Assembly (NCBI RefSeq): GCF_028683095.1
Contig: NZ_JAJUBC010000014.1
Span: 91,910 to 155,909 of the forward strand
Reading direction: 5' to 3'
DNA: 64,000 nucleotides
Source of the DNA: Enterovibrio gelatinilyticus
GTDB lineage: Bacteria > Pseudomonadota > Gammaproteobacteria > Enterobacterales > Vibrionaceae
Shown here: positions 50,806-60,790 of the stretch, piece after piece
Numbering within the stretch: the stretch's first letter is position 1
How the letters are laid out: each line of letters starts with the position of its first letter
Position numbers and translations under genes: made by a program
The notes under the pieces: model-generated
Told to the model about the DNA's origin: nothing
Databases searched by the model: none
The model's input: only the letters and a program-made list of their open reading frames with translations

Positions 50806-51795
50806 ATGACTAAAGAATTAGGCCAACCAATTGTTGAAGGGAAAAACCTAGTAAAGGATTTCCCGATTAGCAGCAACGCGCTAAACAAGCCTTTGATGCG
50901 CGCACTGAATGATGTGTCATTCAAACTGTATAAAAGCCGCGGTCTATCTGTGGTTGGTGAATCCGGTTCCGGTAAATCGACCACAGCAAAAATGATAGCG
51001 AAGATGTATGCGCCAACATCAGGAAGCATTGAGTACAAAGGTCGCGACATCAGCACCATTACAAAAAGCCGCGATCTGATGACCTATCGCGAAGGCATCC
51101 AGATGGTTTGGCAAGACCCGTTTGGTTCTTTGAACCCAACGCAGAATATCTTTCACCATATTGAACGCCCGCTAAAGATCCACAAAAAAGCGAGCAGCAA
51201 TCCGAAAGAACTAGAAGAACAAGTGTATGACCTGCTTAATCAAGTTGGTCTAACACCGCCAAAAGAAACGGCACAAAAATACCCTCACCAGCTTTCTGGT
51301 GGTCAGCGTCAGCGTGTAAACCTTGCACGTAACCTAGCGGTTGGCGCAGAAGTGGTATTGGCTGACGAACCAACCTCCATGCTCGACGTTTCTATCCGTG
51401 CAGGTGTACTTAACCTGATGGAAGAAATGAAGTTCGAGAAAGAGATGGCACTGCTTTACATCACACACGACATCGCCACCGCACGTTACATCGCGGAAGA
51501 TCTTGCTGTTATGTACGTGGGCCACATGGTTGAGTGGGGCGACTGTGAAGAGATCATTCACCGTCCTCAACACCCTTACACAAGACTTCTTGTCTCAGCG
51601 GTGCCAGATCCATCTAAGTCGATCCACCAGCAACTGGAAGGTAACAAAGGGGAAATCCCACTTTGGACGCCTGACTCCGCTGGCTGTCCGTTTGCAGGTC
51701 GATGCCTACATGCGACAGAAAAATGCCGTGAGAAATTGCCAAGCGTTACTAAGCTGGCAGACAACCACTATGTGCGCTGTTATCTGTACGAATAA
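50806..51795 (+). CDS. Chitooligosaccharide ABC transporter ATPase 2 (DppF type)
   Basis: 329 residues from ATG 50806 (TAGGAG 6 bases upstream); a TTG at 50785 would place that ribosome site inside the gene. Walker A GESGSGKST, signature LSGGQRQRVNLARNL, Walker B VVLADEPTSMLDVS, H-loop YITHDIA, and the terminal CPFAGRCLHATEKC. Pairs with ATPase 1. Confidence 0.92.
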   Translation: MTKELGQPIVEGKNLVKDFPISSNALNKPLMRALNDVSFKLYKSRGLSVVGESGSGKSTTAKMIAKMYAPTSGSIEYKGRDISTITKSRDLMTYREGIQMVWQDPFGSLNPTQNIFHHIERPLKIHKKASSNPKELEEQVYDLLNQVGLTPPKETAQKYPHQLSGGQRQRVNLARNLAVGAEVVLADEPTSMLDVSIRAGVLNLMEEMKFEKEMALLYITHDIATARYIAEDLAVMYVGHMVEWGDCEEIIHRPQHPYTRLLVSAVPDPSKSIHQQLEGNKGEIPLWTPDSAGCPFAGRCLHATEKCREKLPSVTKLADNHYVRCYLYE

Positions 51796-51825
51796 TTTAT
51801 TCGAGTACACGTTTTAGGAGGTAAA

Positions 51826-53529
51826 ATGCAGCTGTTGACCAACCATATCGGCTATGAGCGCTTAGGCAATAAAGTAGCGCTTATTCTTGCAACGCAGGAT
51901 GTCATCACGACACATGCCGATATTGTGGATGACCAAACAGGTCAATCCGTGATGCAGCTGCCTGTTTGTGCTTGTGGTTCTGTAGACCAATGGCATACCG
52001 GCGACGTTTATCAGTTGGATTTTACCGCTCTGGAACAGAGCGGTGAATTCCACATCAAGGTCGGAGATACTCAATCTCCTGCCTTCACGATCGCGGACGG
52101 TATTCTTTTCGATCGTACGTTTTCCGATGTGATCCACTACTTTAAATCCCAGCGTTGTACAGGCACTTTTGATCAATACGATCGTCAAGCTCCTATCTTA
52201 GGCTCTGAGCGTCGTGTTGATGTTCGTGGCGGATGGTATGATGCGTCCGGTGACGTCAGTAAATACTTCAGCCACCTTTCATATGGTAACTACCTAAACC
52301 CGCAGCAAATTCCCATGGTTGTTTGGAATATGCTGACATCTATCGACACATTGTCTTCCGAAATAATCCCATTTACTCAAACACGATTGCATGATGAAGC
52401 CTTATTCGGCGCAGATTTTCTTGTTCGCATGCACGATGCCGACGGATATTTTTATCTCACCGTGTTCGACAAATGGAGCAAAGACACAGCACAGCGCGAA
52501 ATTTGCGCTTATGAAACACAGCTAGGTAACAAAACTTCAGCGTATCAAGCAGGTTTTCGCCAAGGCGCGGGCGTTGCTATCGCATCGCTAGCTGCAGCAG
52601 CACGTTTAGGTATTAGTGGTGATTTTGATGTTGCCACCTACCAATCAACAGCAGAGGCAGGTTACCTGCACCTTAAAGAAAACAATGCAGCCTATTTGGA
52701 TGATGGATGTGAGAACACCATCGATTTCTACTGCGCATTGCTCGCAGCGACTGAGCTATTTAAGCTGACCAAGAACGCAACCTACCTTGAAGAAGCGCGT
52801 TATTGGGCTGCTCGCCTATCCGAGCAGCAACAGAGTGATGAGCAAGTTTCCAATTATTGGTCTGCAAATGGTGATGGTTCTCGCCCTTACTTTCATGCTG
52901 CAGAAGCCGGATTACCTGCGATCGCGCTAATGCAATATTTGACCATTGAGTCGGATATCGTTCTAAAAGACAAATTTCAACAAGTGCTTGTTAATGCAAT
53001 TAATTTCGAATTAAGCATTACCAATGAGGTCAACAACCCTTTCGGCTATCCGCGCCAATACATTAAGAACATTGATGCTGATAAGCGAACAAGCTTTTTC
53101 ATCGCTCAGCGCAATGAAACTGGTTATTGGTGGCAGGGAGAGAATGCCCGTTTAGGCTCTCTTGCGACCATGGCATATATGGCGACTAACGTGGTCTCTG
53201 ATACCGAACTAAAAAAACAACTACGTCAGTATGGTCAGCAAGCACTTAACTGGATTTTGGGTCTCAACCCATACGATATGTGCATGCTTGATGGCCACGG
53301 CCGAAACAACCCTGACTATTTGCCTCACCTTGGCTTCATCAACGCAAAAGGCGGCGTTTGTAATGGCATTACTGCAGGCTTCGAGAATGAGCGAGATATC
53401 GCGTTCAATCCTCAAGGCCAAAAGGATGACATGCTACAAAACTGGCGTTGGGGAGAACAGTGGATCCCACATGCCGCTTGGTACCTACTCGCCATCGCTA
53501 TGCAAAAGAAGGACCTCGTTGATGCCTAA
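51826..53529 (+). CDS. GH9-family exo-beta-D-glucosaminidase
   Basis: 567 residues without a signal peptide, so cytoplasmic. An N-terminal immunoglobulin-like domain (about 1-85) precedes an (alpha/alpha)6 barrel with the GH9 base motif DVRGGWYDASGD (DAGD-like) and the C-terminal GH9 region HGRNNPDYLPHLG / NERDIAFN carrying the acid Glu. V. cholerae and relatives encode this protein at the same operon position and it has glucosaminidase activity on deacetylated chitobiose. TTAGGAGG gives a strong ribosome site. Its stop overlaps the kinase start. Confidence 0.88.
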   Translation: MQLLTNHIGYERLGNKVALILATQDVITTHADIVDDQTGQSVMQLPVCACGSVDQWHTGDVYQLDFTALEQSGEFHIKVGDTQSPAFTIADGILFDRTFSDVIHYFKSQRCTGTFDQYDRQAPILGSERRVDVRGGWYDASGDVSKYFSHLSYGNYLNPQQIPMVVWNMLTSIDTLSSEIIPFTQTRLHDEALFGADFLVRMHDADGYFYLTVFDKWSKDTAQREICAYETQLGNKTSAYQAGFRQGAGVAIASLAAAARLGISGDFDVATYQSTAEAGYLHLKENNAAYLDDGCENTIDFYCALLAATELFKLTKNATYLEEARYWAARLSEQQQSDEQVSNYWSANGDGSRPYFHAAEAGLPAIALMQYLTIESDIVLKDKFQQVLVNAINFELSITNEVNNPFGYPRQYIKNIDADKRTSFFIAQRNETGYWWQGENARLGSLATMAYMATNVVSDTELKKQLRQYGQQALNWILGLNPYDMCMLDGHGRNNPDYLPHLGFINAKGGVCNGITAGFENERDIAFNPQGQKDDMLQNWRWGEQWIPHAAWYLLAIAMQKKDLVDA

Positions 53530-54400
53530 GTATTTCTGTGGTGTCGATGGGGGTGGTACTTCTTGTCGTGCCCGCATCGTCGATGAAAATGGTCAACTTC
53601 TGGGTGAGGCCAAAACAGGTTCTGCCAACATCCTTTTGGGTGTTGAACTTGCTATGGAAAACATCCAAACCGCGATAGCTTTGGCTGCTGAACAAGCTGG
53701 CATTGCTGATTTATCAACCCTATCAGTTGGGATGGCGTTGGCGGCTGCAGAGCAAAAGTCTGCATGGCTGGCCTTTATGGCGCTCCCTCATCCTTATCAG
53801 CACGTCACCCTGAACACTGACGGTTACGGGGCTTGTATGGGTGCGTTTAGCGGTGAAAACGGTGCCATTGTCATTGCCGGTACAGGCTCGGTGGGAATCT
53901 ATATTGAAAACGGTCAACAGCATGTTCTGGGTGGCCGCGAGTTTCCTATTTCCGATCAAGGTGGTGGTGCCGTCATGGGTCTTCGCCTTATTCAACAAAC
54001 ATTGCTTGCGCATGATGGGCTGCGACCAACGTCTGCTTTGTCTCAGCATGTGCTCGCTCACTTTGACCACAATCTCGATGCCATTGTTAGCTGGTCTAAG
54101 ACAGCTAAACCGCGTGACTACGGACAGTTCTGCCCTACCATTTTCGAAATGGCAATGCAGCGAGATGAACTTGCCATGGAGTTACTGCAAGGCTCTGCCG
54201 ACGATGTTGAACGCTTGATTCTCGGTCTAAACCGAAAAGGCGCCTCACAAGTCGCACTCATGGGCAGCATCGGTGAACGTATCGTTCCCTGGTTAACACC
54301 TGCTACTCAAGCTTTGTTGGTTCAACCCAAGGCGGATGCCATGACCGGAGCCATTTTGATGGCCTACGGCGACCACAATCTTTATCCGTTTCCGAGGTAA
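53522..54400 (+). CDS. gspK: Glucosamine kinase
   Basis: 292 residues from ATG 53522, overlapping the end of the GH9 gene; the open frame runs much further upstream but that part is antisense of frame to GH9 and meaningless. An ASKHA-fold sugar kinase of the BadF/BadG/GspK type: phosphate-1 motif YFCGVDGGGTSCRARI, phosphate-2 GAIVIAGTGSVGIYI, and GRE(F)PISDQGGGAVMG near the sugar site. It turns glucosamine and ATP into glucosamine-6-phosphate, the entry to amino-sugar metabolism. Located exactly where gspK sits in V. cholerae. Confidence 0.9.
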   Translation: MPKYFCGVDGGGTSCRARIVDENGQLLGEAKTGSANILLGVELAMENIQTAIALAAEQAGIADLSTLSVGMALAAAEQKSAWLAFMALPHPYQHVTLNTDGYGACMGAFSGENGAIVIAGTGSVGIYIENGQQHVLGGREFPISDQGGGAVMGLRLIQQTLLAHDGLRPTSALSQHVLAHFDHNLDAIVSWSKTAKPRDYGQFCPTIFEMAMQRDELAMELLQGSADDVERLILGLNRKGASQVALMGSIGERIVPWLTPATQALLVQPKADAMTGAILMAYGDHNLYPFPR

Positions 54401-54403
54401 GCC

Positions 54404-56320
54404 ATGAACTTTCGCTTAGATCTCAATGTTATCGACGTTCAGCCAAACGAGAGCCGCTTTGCGCTCGTACTGCACAATTTGTCTGAATATAACATTGAAA
54501 ATTGGCAACTCACTTTTAGTGTCAGCCGATACGTCATTCCTACGAGTGTCTCTCATGGCACATTGAAGCAGGTGGGTAGCCTATGCGTCTTTGAAACGGG
54601 CGCTCCACTTAATGCGAATGACCATTTGTATCTCGAGTTCAGCCACACCACTAAACCTTTTACTATGCACGATGAAGGGATTGGCGACGCGTGTTTGATG
54701 ATCACCACAGATCAAGGCATCACAGCAACACCGGTGGAAACAACACTCATCAACTTAGGGGTGCAATCGCCAGAACGCACGCCGCTAACACTGCCAGAGC
54801 CAAAAGCGATCAACTTGATCCCCCAGCCAAAAGCATTAGTCGTGACGCAGGGACAATTCGCGCTTACCGACGAGTGTGCTGTTGTTAGTGACAGTGATGC
54901 CAGCCAGCTCGCCGCAACATGGCTAGCTCAAGAGCTCTCTGCTCATTTACGCAGTGATGTTACCGTGAAAAAGAACGGGGAAATTCGTCTTAAACAGGAC
55001 ACAAAGCTAGCACCCTCCCACTACAGAGTAAGTGTGAAGCCACAAGGTATCACTATCAGTGCATCGGATGAGTGTGGTTTTTCACATGGTGTCGCAACAG
55101 TACTGCAATTGATTCCAACCCAAGTGTCCCATCGCCACCACGCGGCCTATACCTTGCCGTGTGTTGAGATTGAAGATCACCCGCGTTTTGGCTATCGCAG
55201 CATGATGTTGGATTGTGCTCGCCACTTCCACCCAGTGCGCCGAGTCAAAGATCTCATCAATCAATTGGCTCGTTACAAGTTTAACCACTTCCATTGGCAC
55301 TTGACCGACGACGAAGGCTGGCGTATCCAAATTGATGCATTTCCTGAGCTTACGGAGATCGGTGCTTGGCGTGGACCTTTTGAAACATTGGAACCGCAAT
55401 ACACATCGCTGTCAAAAATCCATGGTGGGTTCTACACCAAAGATGAAATCCGAGACGTTGTAGCGTATGCCGCTCAGCGTGGCATCACAGTGATCCCTGA
55501 AATCGATATTCCAGGTCACTGCCGTGCTGCCATCAAGTCGCTACCTCATATGTTGGTAGAAGATGCAGATGCTTCAGCTTATCGCAGTATTCAAAACTAC
55601 ACAGATAACGTATTGAACCCTGGGCTAAAAGGGACTTACACCTTCCTAGAAACCGTATTAGCGGAAGTTTGCGAGCTATTCCCTGGCCCATTTGTTCATA
55701 TCGGTGCCGATGAAGTTCCCGAAAATGTCTGGACGGACAGTCCTTCATGCCAAGCATTGATGAAAGCATGTGGCTACACCGATACCAAAGAACTGCAAGG
55801 CCACATATTGCGCCATGCCGAAAACTTCTTAAGCACCAAAGGGAAACAAATGTTTGGTTGGGAAGAAGCGGTATTTGGCGACAAGGTCAGCAAGGACACC
55901 GTCATCTTCTCTTGGGTTAGTGAACAGTCAGGCATTGAATGTATTCGCAATGGCTACAACGTCGTTCTACAACCAGGACAAGAAACGTATCTCGATATGG
56001 CTCAAGACTTTTCTACGGATGAACCGGGAACAGATTGGGCGTGCAAAGTACCACTTGAAAAAGCCTATCACTACGAACCCTTTGCTAACTCAGACGTCAC
56101 TCCCAGTGAGTTTGAAAAAATCAAAGGCATTCAATGCGCACTTTGGTGCGAAGTGACAAACACCCAAAGCCGCTTTGAGTACATGATCTTCCCTCGCCTT
56201 CTAGCGATTGCAGAGGTGTGCTGGAGCGCCAAGGAACAAAGAGATTGGGCAGACTTTCAAGCCCGTCTTAGCGGACAACTGCAATACCTAGATCGTCTAG
56301 GTATCAACTATCGTCGGTAA
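54404..56320 (+). CDS. Cytoplasmic GH20 beta-N-acetylhexosaminidase
   Basis: 638 residues, no signal peptide. N-terminal beta-sandwich (about 1-130), GH20b domain (135-255, LIPQPKALVVTQGQF), and GH20 TIM barrel (about 260-620). The substrate-assisted catalytic pair is Asp436-Glu437 (VHIGADEVPENVW). Other conserved parts: HWHLTDDEGWRIQID, GGFYTKDEIRDVVAYA, PEIDIPGHCRA. It removes terminal GlcNAc from imported chitooligosaccharides. Lies 3 bases after gspK. Confidence 0.92.
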   Translation: MNFRLDLNVIDVQPNESRFALVLHNLSEYNIENWQLTFSVSRYVIPTSVSHGTLKQVGSLCVFETGAPLNANDHLYLEFSHTTKPFTMHDEGIGDACLMITTDQGITATPVETTLINLGVQSPERTPLTLPEPKAINLIPQPKALVVTQGQFALTDECAVVSDSDASQLAATWLAQELSAHLRSDVTVKKNGEIRLKQDTKLAPSHYRVSVKPQGITISASDECGFSHGVATVLQLIPTQVSHRHHAAYTLPCVEIEDHPRFGYRSMMLDCARHFHPVRRVKDLINQLARYKFNHFHWHLTDDEGWRIQIDAFPELTEIGAWRGPFETLEPQYTSLSKIHGGFYTKDEIRDVVAYAAQRGITVIPEIDIPGHCRAAIKSLPHMLVEDADASAYRSIQNYTDNVLNPGLKGTYTFLETVLAEVCELFPGPFVHIGADEVPENVWTDSPSCQALMKACGYTDTKELQGHILRHAENFLSTKGKQMFGWEEAVFGDKVSKDTVIFSWVSEQSGIECIRNGYNVVLQPGQETYLDMAQDFSTDEPGTDWACKVPLEKAYHYEPFANSDVTPSEFEKIKGIQCALWCEVTNTQSRFEYMIFPRLLAIAEVCWSAKEQRDWADFQARLSGQLQYLDRLGINYRR

Positions 56321-56358
56321 TAACTTTAATTTTTTGAGATTTGTAGAGGAAACATTCC

Positions 56359-58764
56359 ATGAAATACGGCTATTTTGATAATGATAACCGAGAATATGTC
56401 ATTACCCGCCCTGACGTACCGGCGCCATGGACGAACTACTTAGGTACAGAAAAATTCTGTACCGTGATTTCACATAACGCAGGTGGCTATTCGTTCTACA
56501 ACAGTCCTGAATACAATCGTGTCACTAAATTCCGTCCAAACGGCACATTTGACCGTCCTGGACACTACGTATATCTGCGTGACGATGAAACAGGTGATTA
56601 CTGGTCAATCTCTTGGCAACCTGTGGCAAAAAGCCTTGAAGAAGCGTCGTACGAAGTTCGTCATGGCCTGTCTTACTCTAAGTTCAAGTGTGAGTACAAT
56701 GGCATCACTGCTGAGAAAACACTGTTTGTACCAAAAGGTGAAGACGCCCAAGTTTGGGATGTGAAGCTAAAGAACGATGGCGACAAACCTCGCACCATCA
56801 GTGCATTCTCGTTCGTTGAGTTCTCTTTCAGCCATATTCAGTCTGATAATCAGAACCACCAAATGAGCCTCTACTCAGCGGGCACATCATACAATGATGG
56901 CGTTCTTGAGTACGACTTGTACTACAACACCAATGATTACGAAGGTTTCTATTACATGGCATCAAGCTTCGATCCTGATAGCTTTGATGGTCAACGCGAC
57001 AGCTTCCTTGGTATGTACCGCGATGAAGCAAACCCAATTGCTGTTGAAAAGGGTCGCTGTTCTAACCATGTTCAAACTTGCTACAACCATTGTGGTTCTT
57101 TGCACAAACAGTTCGTTATCCAACCAGGTGAAGAAGTTCGCTTCGTATTCATTCTAGGTATCGGTAAAGGTGAAGGTCAGCGCCTACGTACTAAGTACCA
57201 AGACTTCGCCAACGTTGATGCAGCATTTGCAGACATCAAAGGTCATTGGGAATCGCGTTGTAACAAGTTCCAAGTGAAGTCACCAAATGAAGGCCTAGAC
57301 ACCATGATCAATGCTTGGACTCTTTACCAAGCTGAAACGTGTGTGGTTTGGTCACGTTTTGCCTCTTTCATTGAAGTGGGTGGTCGTACTGGTCTTGGCT
57401 ACCGTGACACGGCACAAGATGCTATTTCTGTTCCACACTCAAATCCTGAAATGACACGTAAACGTCTTGTCGATCTGCTGCGCGGTCAAGTGAAAGCAGG
57501 TTACGGTCTACACCTATTCGATCCAGATTGGTTTGATCCAGCTAAAGCTGACGTTAAACCGTCTAAATCGCCAACCGTTGTTCCAACGCCAAGTGATGAA
57601 GACAAAATCCACGGTATCGATGACACTTGTTCAGATGATCACCTATGGATCGTGCCGACCATCATCAAGTATGTGACTGAAACGGGTGAAGAAAGCTTCC
57701 TCGATGAAGTGATCCCATATGCTGACGGCGGCAACGCTACCGTTTACGAGCACATGAAAGCAGCATTGAACTTCTCGGCAGAATACGTAGGTCAAACCGG
57801 TATCTGTAAAGGTCTACGCGCAGACTGGAATGACTGTCTAAACCTAGGTGGCGGTGAGTCATCAATGGTTTCATTCCTGCACTTCTGGGCACTGCAAGAA
57901 TTCATTACCCTAGCGAAGCACAAAGGCCAGGATGCAGATGTTCAGGCATACACTGAAATGGCAGCGAACGTACGCGAAGCATGTGAGAAACACCTTTGGG
58001 ATGACGAAGGTGGCTGGTACATCCGTGGTCTAACCAAAGACGGCGACAAGATCGGTACAGCTCAACAAACTGAAGGTCGTATTCACCTTGAGTCGAACAC
58101 ATTGGCAGTTCTTTCTGGTATGGCATCGCAAGACCGTGGCGAAAAAGCCATGGACGCTGTTGATGAGAACTTGTTCTCTGAATACGGATTGCACCTAAAC
58201 TCGCCGTCGTTCTCAACACCAAACGATGACATCGGTTTCGTTACCCGCGTTTACCAAGGCGTGAAAGAAAACGGCGCAATCTTCTCGCATCCAAACCCAT
58301 GGGCTTGGGTTGCCGAAGCGAAACTAGGTCGCGGTGACCGTGCAATGAAGTTCTATGATGCACTAAACCCGTACAATCAAAACGACATGATCGAAAAGCG
58401 TGTCGCTGAACCCTATTCATACGTTCAGTTCATCATGGGTCGTGACCACGAAAACCATGGTCGTGCAAACCACCCTTGGCTAACAGGTACATCAGGTTGG
58501 GCTTACTTCGCAGTAACCAACTTCATTCTAGGCGTACAAGTGGGCTTCGATGGCCTGACTGTTAACCCATGTATTCCTACTGAATGGCCAGGATTTGAAG
58601 TGAACCGCGAATGGCGTGGTGCGACTTACCAAATCAAGGTAGAAAACCCGAATAGCGTAAGCAAAGGCGTGAAAACTATCACCTTGAACGGTGAAGTCAT
58701 CACTGGTGCGATTCCAGCGCAAGCTGAAGGCTCAGTGAACGTTGTTAACGTTGTAATGGGTTAA
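56359..58764 (+). CDS. chbP: GH94 N,N'-diacetylchitobiose phosphorylase
   Basis: 801 residues. It splits (GlcNAc)2 with phosphate into GlcNAc-1-phosphate and GlcNAc, conserving bond energy. The catalytic Asp lies at residue 492 (GLRADWNDCLNLGGGES), the same number reported for vibrio enzyme. Other GH94 marks: RYNRVTKFRPNG-like YNRVTKFRPNGTFDRPG near the N-terminus, WTLYQAETCVVWSRFASF, GLGYRDTAQDAI and HGIDDTCSDDHLWIVPTI in the barrel, TGTSGWAYFAVTNFILG at the end. Codon use is strongly biased. A strong terminator follows, before the mutase gene. Confidence 0.93.
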   Translation: MKYGYFDNDNREYVITRPDVPAPWTNYLGTEKFCTVISHNAGGYSFYNSPEYNRVTKFRPNGTFDRPGHYVYLRDDETGDYWSISWQPVAKSLEEASYEVRHGLSYSKFKCEYNGITAEKTLFVPKGEDAQVWDVKLKNDGDKPRTISAFSFVEFSFSHIQSDNQNHQMSLYSAGTSYNDGVLEYDLYYNTNDYEGFYYMASSFDPDSFDGQRDSFLGMYRDEANPIAVEKGRCSNHVQTCYNHCGSLHKQFVIQPGEEVRFVFILGIGKGEGQRLRTKYQDFANVDAAFADIKGHWESRCNKFQVKSPNEGLDTMINAWTLYQAETCVVWSRFASFIEVGGRTGLGYRDTAQDAISVPHSNPEMTRKRLVDLLRGQVKAGYGLHLFDPDWFDPAKADVKPSKSPTVVPTPSDEDKIHGIDDTCSDDHLWIVPTIIKYVTETGEESFLDEVIPYADGGNATVYEHMKAALNFSAEYVGQTGICKGLRADWNDCLNLGGGESSMVSFLHFWALQEFITLAKHKGQDADVQAYTEMAANVREACEKHLWDDEGGWYIRGLTKDGDKIGTAQQTEGRIHLESNTLAVLSGMASQDRGEKAMDAVDENLFSEYGLHLNSPSFSTPNDDIGFVTRVYQGVKENGAIFSHPNPWAWVAEAKLGRGDRAMKFYDALNPYNQNDMIEKRVAEPYSYVQFIMGRDHENHGRANHPWLTGTSGWAYFAVTNFILGVQVGFDGLTVNPCIPTEWPGFEVNREWRGATYQIKVENPNSVSKGVKTITLNGEVITGAIPAQAEGSVNVVNVVMG

Positions 58765-58766
58765 TA

Positions 58767-58800
58767 AAAAAAGGGAGGGCACTTTGCCCTCCCTTTTTAT
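58767..58800 (+). terminator. Internal terminator after chbP
   Basis: AAGGGAGGGCA (58771-58781), loop CTT, TGCCCTCCCTT (58785-58795), then TTT. It lies between the phosphorylase and mutase genes that otherwise read as one operon, so the mutase should be made at lower level or from another promoter. Confidence 0.9.
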
Positions 58801-58824
58801 TGCTGTTTAGAAAGGAGCTCTACC

Positions 58825-60237
58825 ATGATTCAATTCGGTACTGGCGGATGGCGAGCCTTCATTGGTGAAGAGTTCACCAAAGACAACGTACGCTTAGTGG
58901 CACAATCTCTTGCCAATATAATGATCAACGAAAACGCTTGTGAGCCAGGCTTTGTGATTGGTTACGACCGTCGTTTTCTATCAGATAAAGCAGCTGCATG
59001 GTTTGCAGAAGTGCTAGCTGCAAATGGCATCACCGTCAGCTTCATCGACAAATACGTGCCAACGCCTATCGTCATGTTCAAAGCGAAGCAGATGGAAACG
59101 CATTACTCAGCGTGTATCACTGCCTCCCACAACCCAGCGGATTACAACGGCATTAAAGTCTTTATCCAAGGCGGTCGTGACGCAGATGAGATCATTACTG
59201 CAAAAATCGAAGAGCAAGTCAGCAAGCTAAAAGCGACTGATGTGAAATCGATAGATTTCGAAGACGCGCAAAATCAAGGGCTGGTTAAAATCATCAATCC
59301 TATGAACGAATTCGTAGATTCGATCATTGATTTCATTGATATGGAAGCGATTAAAGCAGCGAATCTTCGCGTACTGATCGACCCAATGTTCGGTGTTGCA
59401 AAAAACGCTCTGCAAACTGTGCTGATTTCTGGCCGTTGTGACGTTGACGTGATCAACGATGGCGAAAACCCAGGGTTTGGTGGCACCATGCCTTCACCAA
59501 ACGCTGCAACACTTTACCGCTTGAAGCACATGGTTGCTGACGAAGGCTATGACATTGGTATCGGTACTGATGGTGATGCTGACCGTCTGGGCATCATTGA
59601 TGAAAAAGGCAACTTCATTCATCCGAACGAAGTATTGCTGCTTCTCTATTACTACATGTTGGAATACAAGGGCTTAAAAGGCTCTGTTGTTCGTAACATC
59701 GCTACTACACACCTGCTTGATAAAGTTGCTGCCGATCATGATGAGGATAGCTTTGAAGTTCCTGTTGGCTTCAAACACATCAGTTCTCAGATGGAAGCAG
59801 ATGACTCTCTAATCGGCGGTGAAAGCTCTGGTGGTCTAACTATCCGCGGTCATATCAAAGGCAAAGATGGCGTATTCGCGTCAAGCCTATTGGTTGAGAT
59901 GATCAGTGTCACTGGCAAGAAATTGTCTGAAATGCTTGATGAGATCTACGGTAAATATGGCTATGCCTATACCGCTGAGGGTGATTGCACGTTCAAGGCA
60001 TCTCAACGCGATAGCCTTTACAACCGAATCTATGTCGACAAAGAGTTACCAGAGTTTGCTTATGAAATAGAAAAAGTAAGCTACGCTGATGGCTTAAAAG
60101 TCTACTTTAAAAACGGTGGCTGGGCGCTAGCTCGATTCTCAGGCACTGAACCACTCCTGCGTATCTTCGTAGAGTGGGAAGACAAAGAAACCGCGGAAGC
60201 GTTAGTTAGACAGATCAAAGATTTTCTATACGTATAA
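58825..60237 (+). CDS. Phosphohexomutase (probable GlcNAc-1-P to GlcNAc-6-P mutase)
   Basis: 470 residues of the alpha-D-phosphohexomutase superfamily. Catalytic phosphoserine Ser101 (ACITASHNPADYNGIK), metal loop GTDGDADRLGI, sugar loop GGESSGGL and phosphate-binding RFSGTEPLLRIF are all present. In this operon it should convert the GlcNAc-1-phosphate from ChbP into the 6-phosphate for NagA/NagB. AAGGAG gives the ribosome site. Annotated variously as phosphomannomutase or phosphoglucomutase in homologues. Confidence 0.85.
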   Translation: MIQFGTGGWRAFIGEEFTKDNVRLVAQSLANIMINENACEPGFVIGYDRRFLSDKAAAWFAEVLAANGITVSFIDKYVPTPIVMFKAKQMETHYSACITASHNPADYNGIKVFIQGGRDADEIITAKIEEQVSKLKATDVKSIDFEDAQNQGLVKIINPMNEFVDSIIDFIDMEAIKAANLRVLIDPMFGVAKNALQTVLISGRCDVDVINDGENPGFGGTMPSPNAATLYRLKHMVADEGYDIGIGTDGDADRLGIIDEKGNFIHPNEVLLLLYYYMLEYKGLKGSVVRNIATTHLLDKVAADHDEDSFEVPVGFKHISSQMEADDSLIGGESSGGLTIRGHIKGKDGVFASSLLVEMISVTGKKLSEMLDEIYGKYGYAYTAEGDCTFKASQRDSLYNRIYVDKELPEFAYEIEKVSYADGLKVYFKNGGWALARFSGTEPLLRIFVEWEDKETAEALVRQIKDFLYV

Positions 60238-60310
60238 CCCATCACATCGAACAGTTGAATCCATGAGAGTGGATTAGATGACAGTTCAGCCATTTGGGCA
60301 TTACTGTTCA

Positions 60311-60338
60311 AAAAGGGTAGCGTTGCTACCCTTTTTTC
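60311..60338 (+). terminator. Terminator of the chitin operon
   Basis: AAGGGTAGC (60313-60321), loop GTT, GCTACCCTT (60325-60333), then TTTT. Confidence 0.92.
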
Positions 60339-60790
60339 ATTGACCGCTACTGACAAATACTTATTTAGGCTAGAAGCACTTGCATTATCTGTTCTCGGCC
60401 AGCTACCTCTTCATTGAATTAACGACAAAATTCGAACTGTTTGTCATCAGATTCCGCATGAGAACCAGAACGGCGATACGTATCTACAATCCAGCAAAAA
60501 GCATTAAATCCACCGTGGTCACTAGCCTAATTATTCAGGCACTTATTCAGTTGTGTTTGTTAATTTTTCACTGCGATTTGTAAACCTAATCCATCCTACA
60601 CATCAAAACCAACGCACCCAATAACGATAGATACCTCGAAGTTATCGCCTTAACAACACTACGATTTCACAAGCCGACAAGATTTGCATCCCATTAACTA
60701 AGCTCGATATTTCAATGCGTAATTTATCAACAGCCTCAGATCCTACGCTTCAAGTGATTTATTTTGAAGAGTGAATTTAAGGAGCTACAG
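60339..60790. promoter_or_regulatory. Promoter region upstream of the chitobiase gene
   Basis: 452 bases without a convincing gene. TTGACC (60340-60345), 16 bases, TATTTA (60362-60367) is a possible promoter right after the terminator, far from the coding start. The 14-bp chitin box found upstream of chiS and the operon is not seen here. A short frame from 60716 (19 codons) lacks a ribosome site. Confidence 0.4.

Noticed and set aside
53231..53521. Upstream extension of the glucosamine kinase frame
   Set aside because: It lies in another frame of the GH9 gene and shows no kinase homology; the kinase motif begins right after ATG 53522.
60380..60583. Hydrophobic 67-codon frame upstream of chitobiase
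   Set aside because: Starts with a non-ATG codon and has no ribosome site; composition looks like AT-rich intergenic DNA.
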